In this document: positions 52,702 to 62,346 of the stretch, piece by piece
Layout of the letters: the number at the start of each line of letters is the position of its first letter
Numbering within the stretch: the first letter of the stretch is position 1
Assembly: GCF_011602085.1 (NCBI RefSeq)
Contig: NZ_JAAONY010000001.1
Span: forward strand, 62,001 to 126,000
Length of the DNA: 64,000 nucleotides
Source of the DNA: Pseudoteredinibacter isoporae
Lineage (GTDB): Bacteria > Pseudomonadota > Gammaproteobacteria > Pseudomonadales > Cellvibrionaceae
Reading direction: 5' to 3'
Made by a program: the position numbers and the translations under genes
Notes under the pieces: model-generated
Databases searched by the model: none
What the model saw: the letters and a program-made list of their open reading frames with translations, nothing else
Told to the model about the DNA's origin: nothing

Positions 52702-52728
52702 AGCGACAAAGTACACCAAACCGAACAG

Positions 52729-52754
52729 GCCAGAGCAAACGCTCTGGCTTTTTT
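52729..52754 (+). terminator. intrinsic terminator of hslVU
   Basis: An 8-bp stem (GCCAGAGC with GCTCTGGC, four-base loop) is followed by TTTTTTA. It may also help stop transcripts from the converging cobA gene, although the T-run is on the plus strand. Confidence 0.9.
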
Positions 52755-52799
52755 ATTCCCCCGGTTTGTACTCGCAAATCACTTTAACGTTAAGCTTGT

Positions 52800-53633
52800 T
52801 TACGCAAGGCTGCACAGAATTCCAGCTTCGGCATCATTCTCAACCAGCAATTCGAGAGAAACCTCAGCACGCTTGCCAACCACATCCCCTACAATGATCA
52901 TTGCAGGCCCGGTCAGTGTTACCGAATTCAAATCCCTTTCGATATCATCCAATCGGCTGCAGAGCAATTGCTGCCCGGGTAAGCTCCCCTTGTCGATGAC
53001 GGCTATCGCTTTGCTCCTATCCATACCATGGACCATCAATTGTTGAGCGATTAACGCAACTTTTGATAAGCCCATATAAAACACCAGAGTACCTGACTCG
53101 TTAGCCAAGTGTTCCCAATCAATATCAAGGCCACCCGCCTGGCGATAGGCTGTTACAAATTTAACAGATTGTGCGTATTCGCGATGTGTCAGAGGAATGC
53201 CGGAATAAGCCGAACAACCACTGGCCGCCGTCACACCCGGCACAACAGCGAAAGGAATATCATGTAACTCCAGCCTATCGGTTTCTTCAGCAAGGCGTGC
53301 AAAAATTCCCGGATCACCTCCCTTTAAACGGATTACCGTTAATCCTTTACGCGCCTTACTCAATATTAATTCATCGATTTCCGTCTGGGTCATGCTGTGC
53401 TCGAAGCAACGTTTACCTACATAAATTGCCTCAGCCGAAGCCGGGAAATACGCATGCAGAGCATCATCAACCAAAGCGTCATACAAAATGACATCGGCGG
53501 ATTGCAACAAACGATGGGCTTTGAGAGTTAATAATTCCGGGTCGCCGCAACCTGAGCCGACAAAATACACCTTCCCTCTCTTGGCATCTGAACCTGCTTG
53601 CTGTTTCCGAAACGGTTTAGTCAGTGCGTTCAT
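52800..53633 (-). CDS. cobA: uroporphyrinogen-III C-methyltransferase
   Basis: SAM-dependent enzyme that adds two methyl groups to uroporphyrinogen III, giving precorrin-2 for siroheme (and B12). 277 residues with the SUMT motifs: VGSGCGDPELLTLKAHRLL, YDALVDDALHAY, VIRLKGGDPGIFAR and VPGVTAASGCSAYSGIPLTH. The ATG at 53633 starts 2 bases after the nasA stop; a longer frame to 53660 would overlap nasA and looks unlike the family. The domain that oxidises precorrin-2 and inserts iron (CysG N-terminus) is not fused here. In this operon its product serves siroheme for NirB. Confidence 0.95.
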   Translation of the reverse strand: MNALTKPFRKQQAGSDAKRGKVYFVGSGCGDPELLTLKAHRLLQSADVILYDALVDDALHAYFPASAEAIYVGKRCFEHSMTQTEIDELILSKARKGLTVIRLKGGDPGIFARLAEETDRLELHDIPFAVVPGVTAASGCSAYSGIPLTHREYAQSVKFVTAYRQAGGLDIDWEHLANESGTLVFYMGLSKVALIAQQLMVHGMDRSKAIAVIDKGSLPGQQLLCSRLDDIERDLNSVTLTGPAMIIVGDVVGKRAEVSLELLVENDAEAGILCSLA

Positions 53634-53635
53634 GT

Positions 53636-56320
53636 TTATGCGCTCTCGCTCACAGGGCAACTTTGGGGTATGTGATGCGTGCTGATTAACTGGGACAGTT
53701 CTGGTTTACAGGAGCCACAGTTGCTCCCACAGCGCAGACGCCTCCCCAATTCTTCAACAGACGAAGCCCCCAACTGAATCTCGTCCACAATTGTTTTCTG
53801 GTGCACATTAAAGCAACTGCAGACCTTCGGCCCCTGTTCAAACGCCTCATCGGCACGACGCCGTAGAACCGACTGAATATCCTCAAGGGTCAGCGATTCT
53901 TTCGCGAAAAGTTGATCCAGCCATTCCTTGCTGATATCTGGAGCTTGTTCACCTGAAAACGCCAGCAACATAACGTCTCCATCTCCCAGGCAAACCACAT
54001 TTTCAGTCCCACCACTAGAAAAAGACAACCACTCACCATCGGCTTGAAAACGCTTTTGCAAGTATTTTACCACATGATGGCTTTGGGCCTGAAACGCCAA
54101 CAGATAATGAAACCCATAGTGTCCTCGGCTTTTTACACAAAGCCCTTCATGAAAAGGTAATTCCGCTTTCGAATAGATCTGAATAAATTGCCCACAGCCG
54201 ACAGCTTCCAGTTTTACCGCCGCTTGTTTTGATTCCGGCTGACCGGATATAGGATCGACAATACTGGCGTAAAGATTGCTGACGTTCGCAGAAGATGCAA
54301 ACTGCTCGGACCAATGAATAGGCATAAAACATTGCCCGGATGCAATATCGTCACTGATCTGAGCAAAAGCTGTTACCTCGGATATTCGAGAAGCCGCTTT
54401 GATAAGGCCGCCCGGTTTAACCCCAAGCGTTATGGCATCCTTGGGGTTTATATAAATATATGGTCGATCAATATGGCCATTCAAGCTTGCTGACCGTCCG
54501 GTCCGACTCATGGTATGCCACTGATCTCTCAAGCGGCCTGAATTCATCAAAAACGGGAAGGCGGCATCCACGACCTGTTTAGGAAGCTTCGGCTCAATCG
54601 CAAACAAGCGGGCCTTTCCCGACGCGGTACTGAAACGTTTTTGTTCAAATGGTTTGGCACGACCTCCATTTTTGGATAAAGGCCATTGAACCGGCTTCAA
54701 TTGATCATACTCACTCAAACTTAAATCACCGAGTTCACCCAAATTGAGCTGACGGCGATCCTGGTTCTCATGGGCGGTTAACTTTACCCACTCATCAAAT
54801 ATCTCAGCGGGGTGCTGATAATCAAAACCAGAGAAACCCATCGCCTGAGCGACATCTGCAATAATCTCCCAGTCTGGCTTCGCTTCAGCAGGCGAAGGGA
54901 TTAAACCTCGTTGCCTGGATATGCGGCGTTCGGAATTCGTCACAGTGCCGTTTTTTTCTAACCAGGCGCTGGCGGGAAACTTAATATCCGCAAACGGCAA
55001 GGTATCGCTCTTATCCACACACTCGGAAACAATGACCAACTCACAGCGCTCTAAGGCTCTGATCACATCTGGACGGTTCGGGAGGCTGACCAGAGGATTC
55101 GTAGCCATGATCCAAACCGCTTTAATATTGCCAGCGGCAATTTCGGAAAACATATCCACGGCCATCTTTCCTGGCTTGTTTGCCATCGCCGGAGATTGCC
55201 AGTAGTTTTGCACCCGAGCCCTGTCATCAGGGTCCTGCAGCTCCATATGAGCCGTCAGTTGGTTGGCCAGGCCGCCAACCTCACGACCACCCATGGCGTT
55301 CGGCTGCCCTGTAATAGAGAACGGGCCACAGCCGGGGCGTAAAATTTTCCCCGAGGCCAAATGAGCGTTAATAATAGCCTGGCATTTGTCCACCCCGGAA
55401 GAAGACTGATTGATGCCCATGGAATAAAAACTGACAACTCGCTCACTGCTTAAAAACCAGTGATAGAACTGTTTTAACTCCGATTCCAAAACGCCACAAA
55501 ACTCCGCCGTGCGCTGCAGACTCCAGTGCTGGCTGGCTTCAATAGCGGCATCGTAATGTTCAGTATATTGCTCCAAAAAAGCCTGATCGAGACCATTGTG
55601 TTGAGTTAGATAATTCAATAAGCCATTGTAGAGCCCGGCATCACTGCCCGGCTTAATCTGAAGAAACTGATCGGACAATTCCGCACTGGCGGTCCTCCGT
55701 GGGTCGACCAAAACAACCCTCATATCAGGATTCAAACGTTTCGCGCGCTCCATGCGTTGATACAACACAGGGTGAGTCCAGGCTGCATTGGAACCAATTA
55801 AAATGAGCAAATCCGTTTGCTCCAAATCCTCATAATCACAGGGCACCACGTCTTCACCAAAAGCTCGCTTATAAGCCGCCACGGCGGATGACATGCACAA
55901 ACGGGAATTGGTATCGATGTTGGCTGATCCGATATAGCCCTTCATCAATTTGTTGGCGAGGTAATAGTCTTCCGTCAACAGCTGACCGGACACATAAAAC
56001 GCAACCGCCTCCGGGCCATGCTTGGTGATGATGTTACTCAAGCCCTTCGCCGCTTCTTCAACGGCTTCCGCCCAGCTGGCTCGCTGATGATTGATTTCGG
56101 GATAAAGCAAACGATCTTCATAGCCAATCGTATCGAGCAGGTGCTGTCCTTTAACGCAAAGTCGACCAAAGTTTGCGGGGTGATCAGATGTCCCTCGGAT
56201 GCTTTTCGGTTGCTCGTCTTTCATGTCGATCTCAACGCCACAGCCAACACCGCAATAGGCGCAAACACTCTGAGCGCTGTAAGGTCGATTTTGAGCAACT
56301 GCCTCTTTAGCCAGGGTCAT
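53636..56320 (-). CDS. nasA: assimilatory nitrate reductase catalytic subunit
   Basis: Molybdopterin enzyme that reduces nitrate to nitrite in the cytoplasm; no signal peptide. 894 residues. The N-terminal 4Fe-4S site is CAYCGVGCGVEI with a fourth Cys in RLCVKG. The Mo-bis-MGD domains contain DTNSRLCMSSAVAAYKRAF and RPGCGPFSITGQPNAMGGRE. A BFD-like 2Fe-2S domain is at the C terminus (CSCFNVHQKT and CGSNCGSCKPEL), as in gammaproteobacterial NasA. No separate NasB/NasC-type flavin reductase gene lies in this window, so the electron donor is unknown. It overlaps nirD by one base. Confidence 0.96.
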   Translation of the reverse strand: MTLAKEAVAQNRPYSAQSVCAYCGVGCGVEIDMKDEQPKSIRGTSDHPANFGRLCVKGQHLLDTIGYEDRLLYPEINHQRASWAEAVEEAAKGLSNIITKHGPEAVAFYVSGQLLTEDYYLANKLMKGYIGSANIDTNSRLCMSSAVAAYKRAFGEDVVPCDYEDLEQTDLLILIGSNAAWTHPVLYQRMERAKRLNPDMRVVLVDPRRTASAELSDQFLQIKPGSDAGLYNGLLNYLTQHNGLDQAFLEQYTEHYDAAIEASQHWSLQRTAEFCGVLESELKQFYHWFLSSERVVSFYSMGINQSSSGVDKCQAIINAHLASGKILRPGCGPFSITGQPNAMGGREVGGLANQLTAHMELQDPDDRARVQNYWQSPAMANKPGKMAVDMFSEIAAGNIKAVWIMATNPLVSLPNRPDVIRALERCELVIVSECVDKSDTLPFADIKFPASAWLEKNGTVTNSERRISRQRGLIPSPAEAKPDWEIIADVAQAMGFSGFDYQHPAEIFDEWVKLTAHENQDRRQLNLGELGDLSLSEYDQLKPVQWPLSKNGGRAKPFEQKRFSTASGKARLFAIEPKLPKQVVDAAFPFLMNSGRLRDQWHTMSRTGRSASLNGHIDRPYIYINPKDAITLGVKPGGLIKAASRISEVTAFAQISDDIASGQCFMPIHWSEQFASSANVSNLYASIVDPISGQPESKQAAVKLEAVGCGQFIQIYSKAELPFHEGLCVKSRGHYGFHYLLAFQAQSHHVVKYLQKRFQADGEWLSFSSGGTENVVCLGDGDVMLLAFSGEQAPDISKEWLDQLFAKESLTLEDIQSVLRRRADEAFEQGPKVCSCFNVHQKTIVDEIQLGASSVEELGRRLRCGSNCGSCKPELSQLISTHHIPQSCPVSESA

Positions 56321-56667
56321 TATTTGGCATTCGCTATGGAGAGCTGCACATCATCTCCTTCTACACGAACAGGATAGACCGTTATCTGACTGCCTTCCTG
56401 CTCCAGACACTGCCCACTGAGCAAGGAAAAGTGTTGCTTATATAGCGGTGATGCCACCACCGGTTCATCGCCCAGACAACCCACAATGCCGCGACTCATT
56501 ACATTGGCTTTACCAATCGGATCATAATTATTCACCGCGTAAATTTTCGGTTCCGGGCGGCTGAGGTAAAACACTGCAACCTGAGTATTCTCAAGCAAGG
56601 CGCATACGCCCGAATCTTTTACCAGATCACTGGTTTTGCATAAATGGGTCCATTTATTGTCATTCAT
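56320..56667 (-). CDS. nirD: nitrite reductase small subunit
   Basis: 115 residues of the NirD Rieske-like fold that assists NirB. The usual Rieske 2Fe-2S ligands are missing, as expected for the assimilatory NirD type. Motifs include VAVFYLSRPEPKIYAVNNYD and GDEPVVASPLYKQHFSL. The ATG at 56667 has GAGGAG upstream; the frame extends to 56814 but overlaps the end of nirB and is not family-like there. It overlaps nasA by one base (TAATG). Confidence 0.95.
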   Translation of the reverse strand: MNDNKWTHLCKTSDLVKDSGVCALLENTQVAVFYLSRPEPKIYAVNNYDPIGKANVMSRGIVGCLGDEPVVASPLYKQHFSLLSGQCLEQEGSQITVYPVRVEGDDVQLSIANAK

Positions 56668-56707
56668 ATTGCCACACACTCCTCTCAATGGACGTCTTCC
56701 GACAGCA

Positions 56708-59233
56708 TTAAGCCATTTCAACGGTTTTTGTTTTTTGATTTTCACCCGCTGGCGATATTTGATCTCGCACACGAATAAACTGAATACCCTCATCTGATTC
56801 ATCGGAATTGACAAACTGGCGAAAGCGCTTCAACGATTCAGGATTCTCCAAAGTGGTTTTCCATTCACACTGGTAGCTTTCAACAATATGTGCAATTTGC
56901 GATTCAAGTTCATGGCAAACACCCAAGTGATCGTCAATCACCACTTTTTGAAGATACTCCAGGCCACCTTCCAGGTTTTCCATCCAGACCGATGTGCGTT
57001 GCAGACGATCCGCCGTGCGGATATAAAACATCAGAATACGATCAATACATCGAATCAGGCCTTCATCGTCCAAATCTGTTGCGAACAGATCCGCATGTCT
57101 TGGGCGCATCCCACCGTTTCCGCAGACATAGAGGTTCCAGCCGTTTTCTGTCGCGATCACACCAATATCTTTGCTCTGGGCTTCAGCGCATTCTCGCGTA
57201 CACCCTGAAACCGCCATTTTAATTTTGTGTGGTGCTCGCAACCCCTTGTATCGATTCTCTAGAAAGATCGCCATCGAGACGCTGTCTTGAACACCATACC
57301 GGCACCAGCTATCGCCAACACAAGATTTTACGGTCCGAAGCGATTTGCCATAGGCATGTCCGGTTTCAAACCCTGCATCAATCAGCTCCGCCCAAATCTC
57401 TGGCAGCTGTTCAAGGCGCGCACCAAACAGATCCACTCGCTGGCCACCGGTAATCTTGGTGTAGAGATCGTATTTCTTTGCAAGCTGCCCCAACACTATT
57501 AATTTATCGGCGGTGATTTCGCCACCGGGAACGCGCGGCACAACCGAATAGCTGCCGTCTTTTTGCATGTTGGCAAGATAGGTATCATTAGTATCCTGCA
57601 AAGGCAGATGCTCTTCCTTAAGTACATAATCATTCCAATGTGAAGCCAGAATTGAGCCTACGGCGGGCTTGCAAGTGTCGCAGCCGAGCCCCTTACCATG
57701 ACGATCCAGCAAATCATCGAAACTCCTAATCCGCTCTGCACGAATAATGTCGTACAACTCCTGCCGGCTGTAAGCAAAGTGCTCGCAGATATCGGTATTC
57801 ACTTCCAGCCCACGTTGCTCCAATGTCGAATCAACGAGATTTTTTAACAAGGCAGAACAGCCGCCACAACCGGTACTGGCTTTGGTACAGCTTTTGACAC
57901 TGCTAAGGTCACAAGCTCCGTTGTCAATCGCAGCGATCACATCGCCTTTGCTAACGTTGTGGCAGGAGCAAATAGAGGCCATATCGGGCAAAGCGTCAAC
58001 ACCCAGGCTGGGCGCTTCCGTCGCCATAGGTAAAATCAGAGTTTCCGGAGCATCCGGCAACTCAATACCATTCAGCATATACTGCAGCAAGGTATCGTAT
58101 TCACTGCAGTCGCCCACCAGTACCGCTCCGAGAAGGTTTTTTCCGTCTTCCGAAACAACGATTTTTTTGTAAATCGCCAGAGGCTGATTTTCATAGGTGT
58201 AACTCATCGCGCCGGGCGTTTTGGCATGCGCATCACCAATGGAACCCACATCGACTCCCATTAGTTTCAGTTTGGTGCTCATATCCGCACCGGAGAACTG
58301 CTCGCCACCTTCCTGCTCAAGCAAACTTTTCGCTGCGACTTTGGCCATCTGGTAACCAGGCGCAACCAACCCATAAATACGCTGCTCCCAAAGCGCGCAT
58401 TCCCCTACTGCATAAATATCGGCATCCGATGTGCGGCAGTAATTGTCAATCACGATGCCTCCACGTTCGCCAACCTGAAGATCGCAGTTGCGTGCCAATT
58501 CATCATGAGGTCGTATACCCGCGGAAAACAAAATCAAATCCGTTTCCAAAGTTTCTCCATCGGCGAAACACATCTTGTAGCGATGGCCTTCTCCCGGAAC
58601 AATGCATTCTGTGGCTTTTGAACAATGAACTTGAACACCCAGCTCTTCAATTTTGTTTTTGAGTAAGTTTCCTCCAGCACCATCAATTTGCACCGCCATT
58701 AACTGCGGCGCAAATTCCACCACATGGGTTTGCAAGCCCAACTGCCGAAGTGCATTGGCAGCTTCCAGTCCCAACAAACCACCACCGACAACAACACCCA
58801 CCCGACTATTTTCGGCGGAGGCTTGAATGGCATCGAGATCATCAATAGTGCGATAGACCAGGCAATGCGCCTGATCATTTCCGGGAATCGGTGGAACGAA
58901 AGGGTAAGAACCTGTAGCCAGTACCAGCCTGTCATAATCGTACTGTTGTCCACTCTCGGTTAACACCACCTTATCGTCACGTTTAATGTCCGTCACTTTT
59001 GCATTGCAATGAAAATCTACTTGCCACTGCTTATAGGTTGCTTCGCTTGTCAGTGCTAATTCTTCAGCACTTTTTCCAGAAAAATACTCAGACAAATGCA
59101 CTCGGTCATAAGCCAGGCGTGGCTCTGAAGATAAGACGGTTATCCGAGCCTTTGGCTCTTGAGAGATAAGGCTCTCAACCAGATGGTGACCAACCATGCC
59201 ATTGCCAATCACTACAATTCTATTATTTTTCAT
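56708..59233 (-). CDS. nirB: NADH-dependent nitrite reductase large subunit
   Basis: Reduces nitrite to ammonium with NADH, FAD, iron-sulphur clusters and siroheme. 841 residues: FAD/NAD domain (about 1-400, VIGNGMVGHHLVESL and VVVGGGLLGLEAANALRQLG), BFD-like 2Fe-2S segment (CSCHNVSKGDVIAAIDNG and CTKASTGCGGCSALL), then sulphite/nitrite reductase half domains with the 4Fe-4S/siroheme Cys in CVGDSWC and SGCTRECAEAQSKDIGV. It starts at ATG after an AGAGAAAG site and is followed by nirD. About 50 bases separate it from the porin gene upstream. Confidence 0.97.
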   Translation of the reverse strand: MKNNRIVVIGNGMVGHHLVESLISQEPKARITVLSSEPRLAYDRVHLSEYFSGKSAEELALTSEATYKQWQVDFHCNAKVTDIKRDDKVVLTESGQQYDYDRLVLATGSYPFVPPIPGNDQAHCLVYRTIDDLDAIQASAENSRVGVVVGGGLLGLEAANALRQLGLQTHVVEFAPQLMAVQIDGAGGNLLKNKIEELGVQVHCSKATECIVPGEGHRYKMCFADGETLETDLILFSAGIRPHDELARNCDLQVGERGGIVIDNYCRTSDADIYAVGECALWEQRIYGLVAPGYQMAKVAAKSLLEQEGGEQFSGADMSTKLKLMGVDVGSIGDAHAKTPGAMSYTYENQPLAIYKKIVVSEDGKNLLGAVLVGDCSEYDTLLQYMLNGIELPDAPETLILPMATEAPSLGVDALPDMASICSCHNVSKGDVIAAIDNGACDLSSVKSCTKASTGCGGCSALLKNLVDSTLEQRGLEVNTDICEHFAYSRQELYDIIRAERIRSFDDLLDRHGKGLGCDTCKPAVGSILASHWNDYVLKEEHLPLQDTNDTYLANMQKDGSYSVVPRVPGGEITADKLIVLGQLAKKYDLYTKITGGQRVDLFGARLEQLPEIWAELIDAGFETGHAYGKSLRTVKSCVGDSWCRYGVQDSVSMAIFLENRYKGLRAPHKIKMAVSGCTRECAEAQSKDIGVIATENGWNLYVCGNGGMRPRHADLFATDLDDEGLIRCIDRILMFYIRTADRLQRTSVWMENLEGGLEYLQKVVIDDHLGVCHELESQIAHIVESYQCEWKTTLENPESLKRFRQFVNSDESDEGIQFIRVRDQISPAGENQKTKTVEMA

Positions 59234-59282
59234 TGTCTTTCTCTTAACGCTGAATCGATTTCAACTTCGACTTGAGCTTGAT

Positions 59283-60491
59283 TTAGAATTTGGCGCCCAA
59301 CCAGAGCCATAACTTATCGGTATCGACTTTGTTGCTGGCGGAATCTCCCGCCGAATAACTCGCATACTTCAAGCCCCAGGAATAGCGTTTGGCAAAGGGC
59401 ATGACAAACTGCAAACCGATTTCATCGCCTAAATCGTCAATAGCGGCCGCGCCGATCGCATTGTCTGGCTGATCCGCGGAAAAATCATGGTAGGCCAACA
59501 GCCACTTTCCTCCCCACACCTTTCCGGAAAAGGAGATGTAGCGATCCTCCAAGCCTTGCATTGGGGTCGCGAGAAACTGATCAGTCCAACCATTAAATTT
59601 GTGCAGTGTTGCCAGAGGTGTTGAAAAACCGTAGTTACCATTGTCTGAACCCAGCAATTCGTAGCCCACTTTGGTAGTCAGTCCCGAAACTGATGCACCG
59701 AGTTCCAACAAGGCATAATTCGCATCAAAGTTTTGATTCGAAGTTTTATTGTTTTGATGGGCATACTCCGCGGTGTACAGAAAACCCCACGAGTCCATCT
59801 TCTGTTTTCCGGTAAAGCGCAAGCCATAACTGTCCAGGCTATTGGATTCGGTCGAATCAACTTCCAGCAAATAGGCATAGGCGCTCAACTTCCCGTAAGC
59901 GGTCTTATAAGCGGCATTGAATAGATGATCCTTCGAGTCAACATCCTTCTCATCGGAGAAAATGCGATTGCGCTTACCGAGATAAGCGTAATCCACGCTC
60001 AAGTCCTTCAGGCCTTTATAAGACACACTCACACCATCAAAGGTCTGCCGGTCCTGTCGAAATCCGACGTGCCCAAGAAAACGGTGATTGTCATAAACAA
60101 TCACTTGCCGACCGATTTTTGCCGTCAGCCCCTTCGATTTGTACTGCACAAATGCCTGATCGACTTCTGTAGTTTCTGGATCAGCAACCACAGAGTAATT
60201 CGTGTTGTGGCCAAGCGTATCGTTGTAATCATCCAGCCCGAAAACACGTCGAGAATCTTCGATGTCCAATACAACAGAAAAACCCTCGACCGTTTTAGTC
60301 ACAACATTCAGTCGAGTTCTCAATGTCAAAGCATCGGCATCCAGACGAGCATTATCTTGCTCGACACGTTCATAACGCAGGCGCAGATCCGCCTTTACCT
60401 TAGCGAAATCCTCAGCATAACTGTTGACGGAATATGCGCTGCTTAATGCAATCAATGTGATTGGCCATTTAACGGGATAACGTGTTTTCAT
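59283..60491 (-). CDS. alginate-export-type outer membrane porin, nitrate-linked
   Basis: 402 residues: a signal peptide (MKTRYPVKWPITLIALSSAY, cleaved near SYAED) and a beta-barrel of about 16-18 strands rich in aromatic residues, ending in DTKLWLWLGAKF-like sequence with a terminal Phe. LRLRYERVEQDNARLDADAL and GRQVIVYDNHRFLGHVGFRQ resemble the alginate-export (AlgE-like) porin family, which in many operons is coupled to a particular substrate. It lies between the nitrate importer (nrtD) and nirB, so it is probably a dedicated nitrate/nitrite outer-membrane channel. This role is inference from context. Confidence 0.78.
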   Translation of the reverse strand: MKTRYPVKWPITLIALSSAYSVNSYAEDFAKVKADLRLRYERVEQDNARLDADALTLRTRLNVVTKTVEGFSVVLDIEDSRRVFGLDDYNDTLGHNTNYSVVADPETTEVDQAFVQYKSKGLTAKIGRQVIVYDNHRFLGHVGFRQDRQTFDGVSVSYKGLKDLSVDYAYLGKRNRIFSDEKDVDSKDHLFNAAYKTAYGKLSAYAYLLEVDSTESNSLDSYGLRFTGKQKMDSWGFLYTAEYAHQNNKTSNQNFDANYALLELGASVSGLTTKVGYELLGSDNGNYGFSTPLATLHKFNGWTDQFLATPMQGLEDRYISFSGKVWGGKWLLAYHDFSADQPDNAIGAAAIDDLGDEIGLQFVMPFAKRYSWGLKYASYSAGDSASNKVDTDKLWLWLGAKF

Positions 60492-60511
60492 GGTTTACCT
60501 TTAGTCCAAGA

Positions 60512-61348
60512 TCAGGAAGCACTACTCAATACCGCTTTCTTTTCAGTCGCCGATTTAATAGGTTCGATTTTTCGTTGTTTTTCATACAGGAAAGTCAACA
60601 CTGCGGATCGCAGACGGTTGTATTCTTTATCTTCAGCCAGTGACAGGCGACTGCGCGGTCGTTCCAGATTTACATCGAGGATTTCACCTACCGTCGCAGC
60701 CGGGCCGTTGGTCATCATCACAATGCGATCCGACAACAACACCGCCTCATCGACATCATGAGTGATCATAATGACGGTGTTGTTCAACTCCTCCTGGATC
60801 TCCATCAGAGAATCTTGCATGTGAGCACGAGTCAGCGCATCCAATGCACCAAAGGGCTCATCCATCAGTAACACCTGCGGTTGCATGGACAAGGCCCGCG
60901 CAATGCCAACTCTCTGCTTCATTCCTCCGGAGATTTCATCAGGACGCTTATGCATGGCGTGGTCCATATGCACCAGCCTGAGGTTGTGTTCAATCCATTC
61001 GGCCATTTCGGCTTTGCCCATGGTTTTAGAAAACACTTGCTTCACAGCGAGCTCGACATTTTGATATGCCGTTAACCAGGGTAATAGAGAATGATTTTGA
61101 AAGACGACAGCTCGCTCCGGGCCAGGCGCATTCACTTCTTTATTATCAAGAATGACACCTCCCAAAGTGGCTTTATAGAGCCCCGCAACCACATTCAGCA
61201 CGGTCGATTTGCCACAACCCGAGTGTCCAATCAAGGAGATAAATTCCCCTTTTTTGATTTTTAAGTTAACCGACTTGAGCGCCGTAAAATCCCCTTTTGG
61301 GGTCGGGAAAACCATGTCGATATTACTGATGTCTAAAAAAGCTGGCAT
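60512..61348 (-). CDS. nrtD: nitrate ABC transporter ATPase
   Basis: 278 residues with Walker A GHSGCGKST, signature SGGMKQRVGIARAL, Walker B VLLMDEPFGALDALT and switch His in ITHDVDEAVLLSDRIVMM. It belongs to the nitrate/sulfonate/taurine ATPase family and has no C-terminal NrtA-like regulatory domain, so it is the NrtD type, not NrtC. It overlaps nrtB by one base (TAATG). Assignment to nitrate rests on family similarity and on the downstream reductase genes. Confidence 0.92.
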   Translation of the reverse strand: MPAFLDISNIDMVFPTPKGDFTALKSVNLKIKKGEFISLIGHSGCGKSTVLNVVAGLYKATLGGVILDNKEVNAPGPERAVVFQNHSLLPWLTAYQNVELAVKQVFSKTMGKAEMAEWIEHNLRLVHMDHAMHKRPDEISGGMKQRVGIARALSMQPQVLLMDEPFGALDALTRAHMQDSLMEIQEELNNTVIMITHDVDEAVLLSDRIVMMTNGPAATVGEILDVNLERPRSRLSLAEDKEYNRLRSAVLTFLYEKQRKIEPIKSATEKKAVLSSAS

Positions 61349-62346
61349 TATCTTAGCTCCATGCTCTTATCCCAGGATAAAAGACGCTGCAACTGCAACA
61401 TGCTTCGATCCAAAAAGAATCCAATCAATCCGATAACCAATACAGCCGTCATAATTCGACTCAGCGATTGCGAGCTGCCATTTTGAAACTCATCCCAGAC
61501 GAACTTTCCAAGCCCTGGGTTTTGCGCCAGCATCTCAGCCGCAATCAACACCATCCAGGCAATACCCAGTGACATACGCATACCTGTAAAAATAGCGGGA
61601 ATTGATGCCGGCAAAACAATTTTCTTGATATGCCGAAGCGCAGGTAATCGCAGCACCTTACTGACGTTCACCCAATCCTTATTCAGGGAAGCAACCCCCA
61701 CTGAAGTATTGATCACCATTGGCCAAATGCAACAAAGCGTTACCGTAACCAAAGAGTTGATAAAGGATTTGGCGAACATTGGGTCGGGAGTAACATAAAC
61801 TGCACTGACAACAATCGTCACCAGCGGCAGCCAGGCCAACGGCGAAACCGGCTTGAAAACCTGAATCACCGGATTAATTGCCGTATTGAGCTTTTTGCTC
61901 AGACCAATGGCAATCCCCAAGGGAATGGCAATGGCAACGGCCAACAGAAAACCGCTCATCACTGTGAGCAAGCTGGTTACAATTTGGTCCCAGAACGTTT
62001 CTTTACCCGTGTACGCACGCACCTTCGCAGTGTAGGTGGGGTCTTCTGCAAGGCGTTTGGCATTTCGTTCTTCCTGCCGCTGATAAAAAGCCGCCTCTTT
62101 TTCACGTTCAATACGATGCTCCTGATAGAGATTCTGCACCTGCTCCAGAACCGCCTGTGGCCCGGGAAACTCCCCCAATGAAGTATTGATACTACTGGCG
62201 GTAAACGACCAGAGAATCAGAAAAGCAACAATACCCAGAGCGGGTAGCAACAAGCTTTTGAACAGACGTTGAAAAGCAAGCAGAAGACTCTGCACCGATA
62301 ATCGCTCGACACTCGCGAAGGCTAAATGGCGCTTGACTGCACTCAT
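61348..62346 (-). CDS. nrtB: nitrate ABC transporter permease
   Basis: 332 residues of the binding-protein-dependent permease family (NrtB/SsuC-like), with about six transmembrane helices. The EAA coupling loop is [21 protein letters not shown] long charged segment (about residues 75-125, rich in Glu, Arg and Lys) lies after the first helix, as in NrtB. It overlaps nrtA by four bases (ATGA). Confidence 0.93.
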   Translation of the reverse strand: MSAVKRHLAFASVERLSVQSLLLAFQRLFKSLLLPALGIVAFLILWSFTASSINTSLGEFPGPQAVLEQVQNLYQEHRIEREKEAAFYQRQEERNAKRLAEDPTYTAKVRAYTGKETFWDQIVTSLLTVMSGFLLAVAIAIPLGIAIGLSKKLNTAINPVIQVFKPVSPLAWLPLVTIVVSAVYVTPDPMFAKSFINSLVTVTLCCIWPMVINTSVGVASLNKDWVNVSKVLRLPALRHIKKIVLPASIPAIFTGMRMSLGIAWMVLIAAEMLAQNPGLGKFVWDEFQNGSSQSLSRIMTAVLVIGLIGFFLDRSMLQLQRLLSWDKSMELR

